Source: an uncultured Prevotellaceae bacterium
Lineage (GTDB): Bacteria > Bacteroidota > Bacteroidia > Bacteroidales > Muribaculaceae
DNA: 64,000 nt
Assembly: GCA_900318535.1 (NCBI GenBank)
Contig: ONKU01000005.1
Span: forward strand, 108,616-172,615
Reading direction: 5' to 3'
Made by a program: the position numbers and the translations under genes. Numbering within the stretch: position 1 is the stretch's first letter; each line of letters opens with the position of its first letter. This document shows positions 61,857-64,000 of this stretch, piece by piece. The notes under the pieces were generated by a model. That model saw only the letters and a program-made list of their open reading frames with translations, was not told the DNA's origin and did not search any database.

Positions 61857-62606
61857 TTACCTCCTGAAAAATTCGCTGATAGTGATAGCAGCGGCAACGC
61901 CCACATTGAGCGACTCGCTGCCTGCCGTCTTGGCCTTGGGGATGAGCAAACGGCTATCGACATGCTTGGCGACCTTGGCTCCGATTCCTTGACCTTCGTT
62001 ACCAAAAACAACGAAACCCTGTTTTCCCAGCTCGCTAGTGTAGATGTTCTTACCGTCAAGGAAGGTGCCATAGACGGTCAAGTCAGGGTATTTCTCGAAC
62101 AACGCTTCCAAGTCACCATAATGCACCTTGACACGGGCAATGGCCCCCATCGTGGCCTGCACTACCTTGTGGTTATAGACATCTACCGAAGTTTTGCTGG
62201 CAAATATATCCCGGATTCCGAACCAGTCAGCCAAACGGATGATTGTTCCCAGATTGCCCGGGTCCTGGATGTTGTCAAGGACAATATTCAAACTCGATGC
62301 CACAAGGTTCTCATCGATAGTGTCCACAGGTTTCTCATATACTGCGATGACGTCGCTAGGCGTGTCAAACTGCGAGATGCGCGCCATCTGCTGGCCGTTG
62401 GCAAACACGATTTTGTCGTAGTGCTCTGCCGTTCCGCATTGCTCATACCACGAGCGTTTGGCAATGAGCCAGCGGCAATTGAAGTGTTGCCACGTGTCGC
62501 GCACGCACTTGGTGCCCTCGGCGACAAACAGCCCCTCGTCGTCACGGTATTTCTTGGCAGCCAGGCTTCTTACCACCTTGAGGATGCCGTTGTTCATGTC
62601 CATCAT
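61857..62606 (-). CDS. RNA 2'-O-methyltransferase (TrmH/SpoU family)
   Basis: 249-aa SPOUT enzyme with an N-terminal RNA-binding part (KKYRDDEGLFVAEGTKCV) and a knotted domain with motif 1 NIQDPGNLGTIIRLADWFG, motif 2 FVVFGNEGQGI and motif 3 SLNVGVAAAITISE. This is the second TrmH-family gene in the window (the other is rlmB); its rRNA or tRNA target is not known. The ATG overlaps the stop of the ADP-ribosylglycohydrolase gene (ATGA), so the two are coupled. Confidence 0.9.
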   Translation of the reverse strand: MMDMNNGILKVVRSLAAKKYRDDEGLFVAEGTKCVRDTWQHFNCRWLIAKRSWYEQCGTAEHYDKIVFANGQQMARISQFDTPSDVIAVYEKPVDTIDENLVASSLNIVLDNIQDPGNLGTIIRLADWFGIRDIFASKTSVDVYNHKVVQATMGAIARVKVHYGDLEALFEKYPDLTVYGTFLDGKNIYTSELGKQGFVVFGNEGQGIGAKVAKHVDSRLLIPKAKTAGSESLNVGVAAAITISEFFRR

Positions 62607-63412
62607 AAGGCTTCTTGTTCACGTTTAGCCACAAGTTCGTTGAACCGCAGCAGGGTTGTACAAAATTCATCACTCAACAGGGCAATCACCTGTTGAGTGA
62701 TACCATTGGGCACCTCATCGACTGCTGATGAGATCGACCCGGCAATAGCGGCAATCGTGTCGGCGTCACCTGCCAGTGCTACCGATAATCGCACCACGTC
62801 CTCATAATCCTTACCCTCCATGAAGCAGGTGATGGCTTCGGGCACCGTGCGCTGGCACGTCTCGTCAAAGGTGAATGTCGGACGTATCTCGTCGAGTGTG
62901 CGCGACAGGTCATAGCCGAAGGTCTGGGCCACATAGTCGCGGATTTCCTGCTTGGATTTTCCGCGCCTTGCCAAGAAGATGGCAGCCGCAGTGGCCTGGG
63001 CGCCCTTGATGCCCTCAGGGTGGTTATGCGTCACCTCGGCCGAGACCTTGGCCAATGCCAAAGCCTCTTCCAACGATTGAGCATAATAGCCCACAGGACT
63101 CACACGCATTGCCGACCCGTTGCCATACGAGTTATAGGGCTGGGGATCTTTATCGCAAATCCAGTTGGCAAAACGGCCTCCATAGCCTCTGTTGGGGTAC
63201 CTACGGCACAGGTCAAGCATGATTTCAACCAAACGCTCATGCGTGTGCTGTTCGTCATCGATCAGCCACAATGCGTTGGCCATAGTGAGCACGGTGTCGT
63301 CGGTAAACGAGCTCTTGGGTGTGAACAACTCAAAGTCGTGGTCACGCGTAGGGTTAAACTCATATGCCGACCCGATCACATCGCCGGCAATGGCTCCAAT
63401 AATTCCTTTCAT
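62603..63412 (-). CDS. ADP-ribosylglycohydrolase family protein
   Basis: 269-aa all-helical hydrolase with metal-binding FTDDTVLT, NGSAMR and GDADTIAAIAGS motifs, the three DraG/ARH signatures. It would remove ADP-ribose from proteins or small molecules; the exact substrate is unknown, and no ADP-ribosyltransferase is nearby. The ATG at 63412 follows a TATATTTG box; the TTG six bases upstream is less likely. Overlaps the TrmH gene by 4 bp. Confidence 0.92.
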   Translation of the reverse strand: MKGIIGAIAGDVIGSAYEFNPTRDHDFELFTPKSSFTDDTVLTMANALWLIDDEQHTHERLVEIMLDLCRRYPNRGYGGRFANWICDKDPQPYNSYGNGSAMRVSPVGYYAQSLEEALALAKVSAEVTHNHPEGIKGAQATAAAIFLARRGKSKQEIRDYVAQTFGYDLSRTLDEIRPTFTFDETCQRTVPEAITCFMEGKDYEDVVRLSVALAGDADTIAAIAGSISSAVDEVPNGITQQVIALLSDEFCTTLLRFNELVAKREQEAL

Positions 63413-63437
63413 AATCAAAAATGTGTTTTTGAGTTTA

Positions 63438-63445
63438 CAAATATA
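63438..63445 (-). promoter_or_regulatory. ADP-ribosylglycohydrolase -7 box TATATTTG
   Basis: Minus-strand TATATTTG 26 bases before the ATG at 63412. Confidence 0.6.
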
Positions 63446-63486
63446 CTACTATTTTACCGAATTGGGCACACTAGGGTGACATTATT

Positions 63487-63795
63487 TTAAAGGGACCAAG
63501 GGATAAGGTACTGCGAACCCATGCTTGGTGCAGTGGCCATTGCAGGCTGATTGGCGACAACCGGGCGGCGCATCGTAGCCATAGCGGTCACGTCACGCCA
63601 GCCCTGAGTGCAGTTGCGCACCGTGAGCACTGCCATGCCCACATAGCGACCAGCCAACTCCAACAATGCACTCTTGACAGCATCCAGGCTTGAAAAGCAA
63701 CTGCCATTGATGCTGGCAAGACGGCGACCATTACACTCGAGCGAGGCGCAGATGCGGTCGCCATAATTAACGATGTTGATGATGTTCTTATTCAT
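63487..63795 (-). CDS. Small protein of unknown function with a strong SD sequence
   Basis: 102 aa, soluble, no membrane segment. The N-terminal half (NYGDRICASLECNGRRLASI, then LDAVKSALLELAGRYVG) looks like a small alpha/beta fold; the C-terminal third is Met/Ala/Pro-rich and probably disordered (MRRPVVANQPAMATAPSM). I do not recognise the family. Unlike most genes here it has a strong Shine-Dalgarno AAGGGAGGAA ending 8 bases before ATG, plus a TACCTTTG box. That points to a highly translated protein. Confidence 0.7.
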   Translation of the reverse strand: MNKNIINIVNYGDRICASLECNGRRLASINGSCFSSLDAVKSALLELAGRYVGMAVLTVRNCTQGWRDVTAMATMRRPVVANQPAMATAPSMGSQYLIPWSL

Positions 63796-63800
63796 TGTCT

Positions 63801-63835
63801 TTCCTCCCTTTATCAGTTTTTACACTGCAAAGGTA
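63801..63835 (-). promoter_or_regulatory. Promoter and strong ribosome-binding site of the small unknown gene
   Basis: Minus-strand TACCTTTG (complement of 63828-63835) and AAGGGAGGAA (complement of 63801-63810). Strong purine SD sites are unusual in Bacteroidota, where initiation usually relies on A-rich leaders. Confidence 0.6.
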
Positions 63836-64000
63836 GGATGACATGGTGCCAAAATATGGCACTACGAATATAATAAATCAAAAAAATCAGACCATAGCAC
63901 TGTCTTTCCCTAGAATTACTTGACAGAATTGAGAGCGATTAACTAAGTTGGTTTACACTAATTTTATCGTTCGCCTAAACCGGGTTGACAGTTTGGCGGT
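63836..64000. other. Right end of window, no gene seen
   Basis: 165 bp with a short inverted repeat GTGCCA-AAATA-TGGCAC (63846-63862). No open frame or promoter is recognised; it may belong to a gene beyond the edge. Confidence 0.4.

Noticed and set aside
1-64000. tRNA, rRNA, prophage, IS or CRISPR in the window
   Set aside because: Spacers were read for cloverleaf ends, transposase frames and repeat-spacer patterns; none was convincing.

Overview
The window is a 64 kb chromosomal segment of a Bacteroidota bacterium, most likely a gut Bacteroidales (Muribaculaceae/Porphyromonadaceae-like). Evidence: many starts are preceded by the phylum's TAnnTTTG -7 box instead of a Shine-Dalgarno sequence; Rho has a long disordered insert; FeoA and FeoB are fused; NusB is about 310 aa; DAHP synthase is fused to chorismate mutase; and DUF5606, DUF4835, DUF1015 and YbbR neighbours plus several small outer-membrane beta-barrels are present. 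No tRNA, rRNA, CRISPR array, insertion sequence or prophage was seen. The genus is inference only.

Layout. 0-3.8 kb: end of pta, then ackA (acetyl-CoA to acetate and ATP), pheS and nth. 3.9-8.3 kb: an outer-membrane protein, a candidate small RNA, and a leftward rho-ruvX-def unit. 8.3-14 kb: a CCA tRNA nucleotidyltransferase fused to an O6-alkylguanine-DNA alkyltransferase, a SIMPL protein, an FAD dehydrogenase, a HAD phosphatase and a Fur-family regulator. 14-26 kb: rightward housekeeping operons (DUF1015; dnaN-exonuclease-coaBC-DUF4835-recN-rlmB; nusB-yajC-ybbR-coaE-DUF5606; NlpC/P60 lipoprotein). 26-29.4 kb: leftward nadC-aroF/CM-SDR divergent from rlmH. 29.4-33.9 kb: a secreted protein of unknown function and an ECF sigma / anti-sigma cassette bracketed by two paralogous outer-membrane proteins.

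34.2-49.0 kb is the centrepiece: fifteen leftward genes, in transcription order atoD-kal-kce-kdd-kamA-kamB-kamC-kamD-kamE-atoA-crt-hbd-bcd-etfB-etfA. They encode lysine fermentation to butyrate and acetate: 2,3-aminomutase, B12-dependent 5,6-aminomutase with its reactivase, diaminohexanoate dehydrogenase, cleavage enzyme, ammonia lyase, a CoA-transferase whose two subunits lie at or near the two ends of the pathway block, and the crotonyl-CoA/butyryl-CoA module with its electron-transfer flavoprotein. The acetate end can feed Pta-AckA at the left edge. No thiolase or lysine transporter is in the window.

49-64 kb: alaS, a MerR regulator, an OmpP1/FadL-type protein with a Trp/Tyr-rich low-complexity partner, trmN6, feoAB with a Cys-rich partner, an acyltransferase, radA, an rRNA/tRNA 2'-O-methyltransferase, an ADP-ribosylglycohydrolase and a small unknown protein.

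The most unusual non-coding signal is a set of seven-base tandem arrays (TTAGTNN type) at gene ends. Because seven is not a multiple of three, each array puts stop codons in every frame on both strands. Several arrays are joined to shared palindromic or non-palindromic cores, forming modular dispersed elements.
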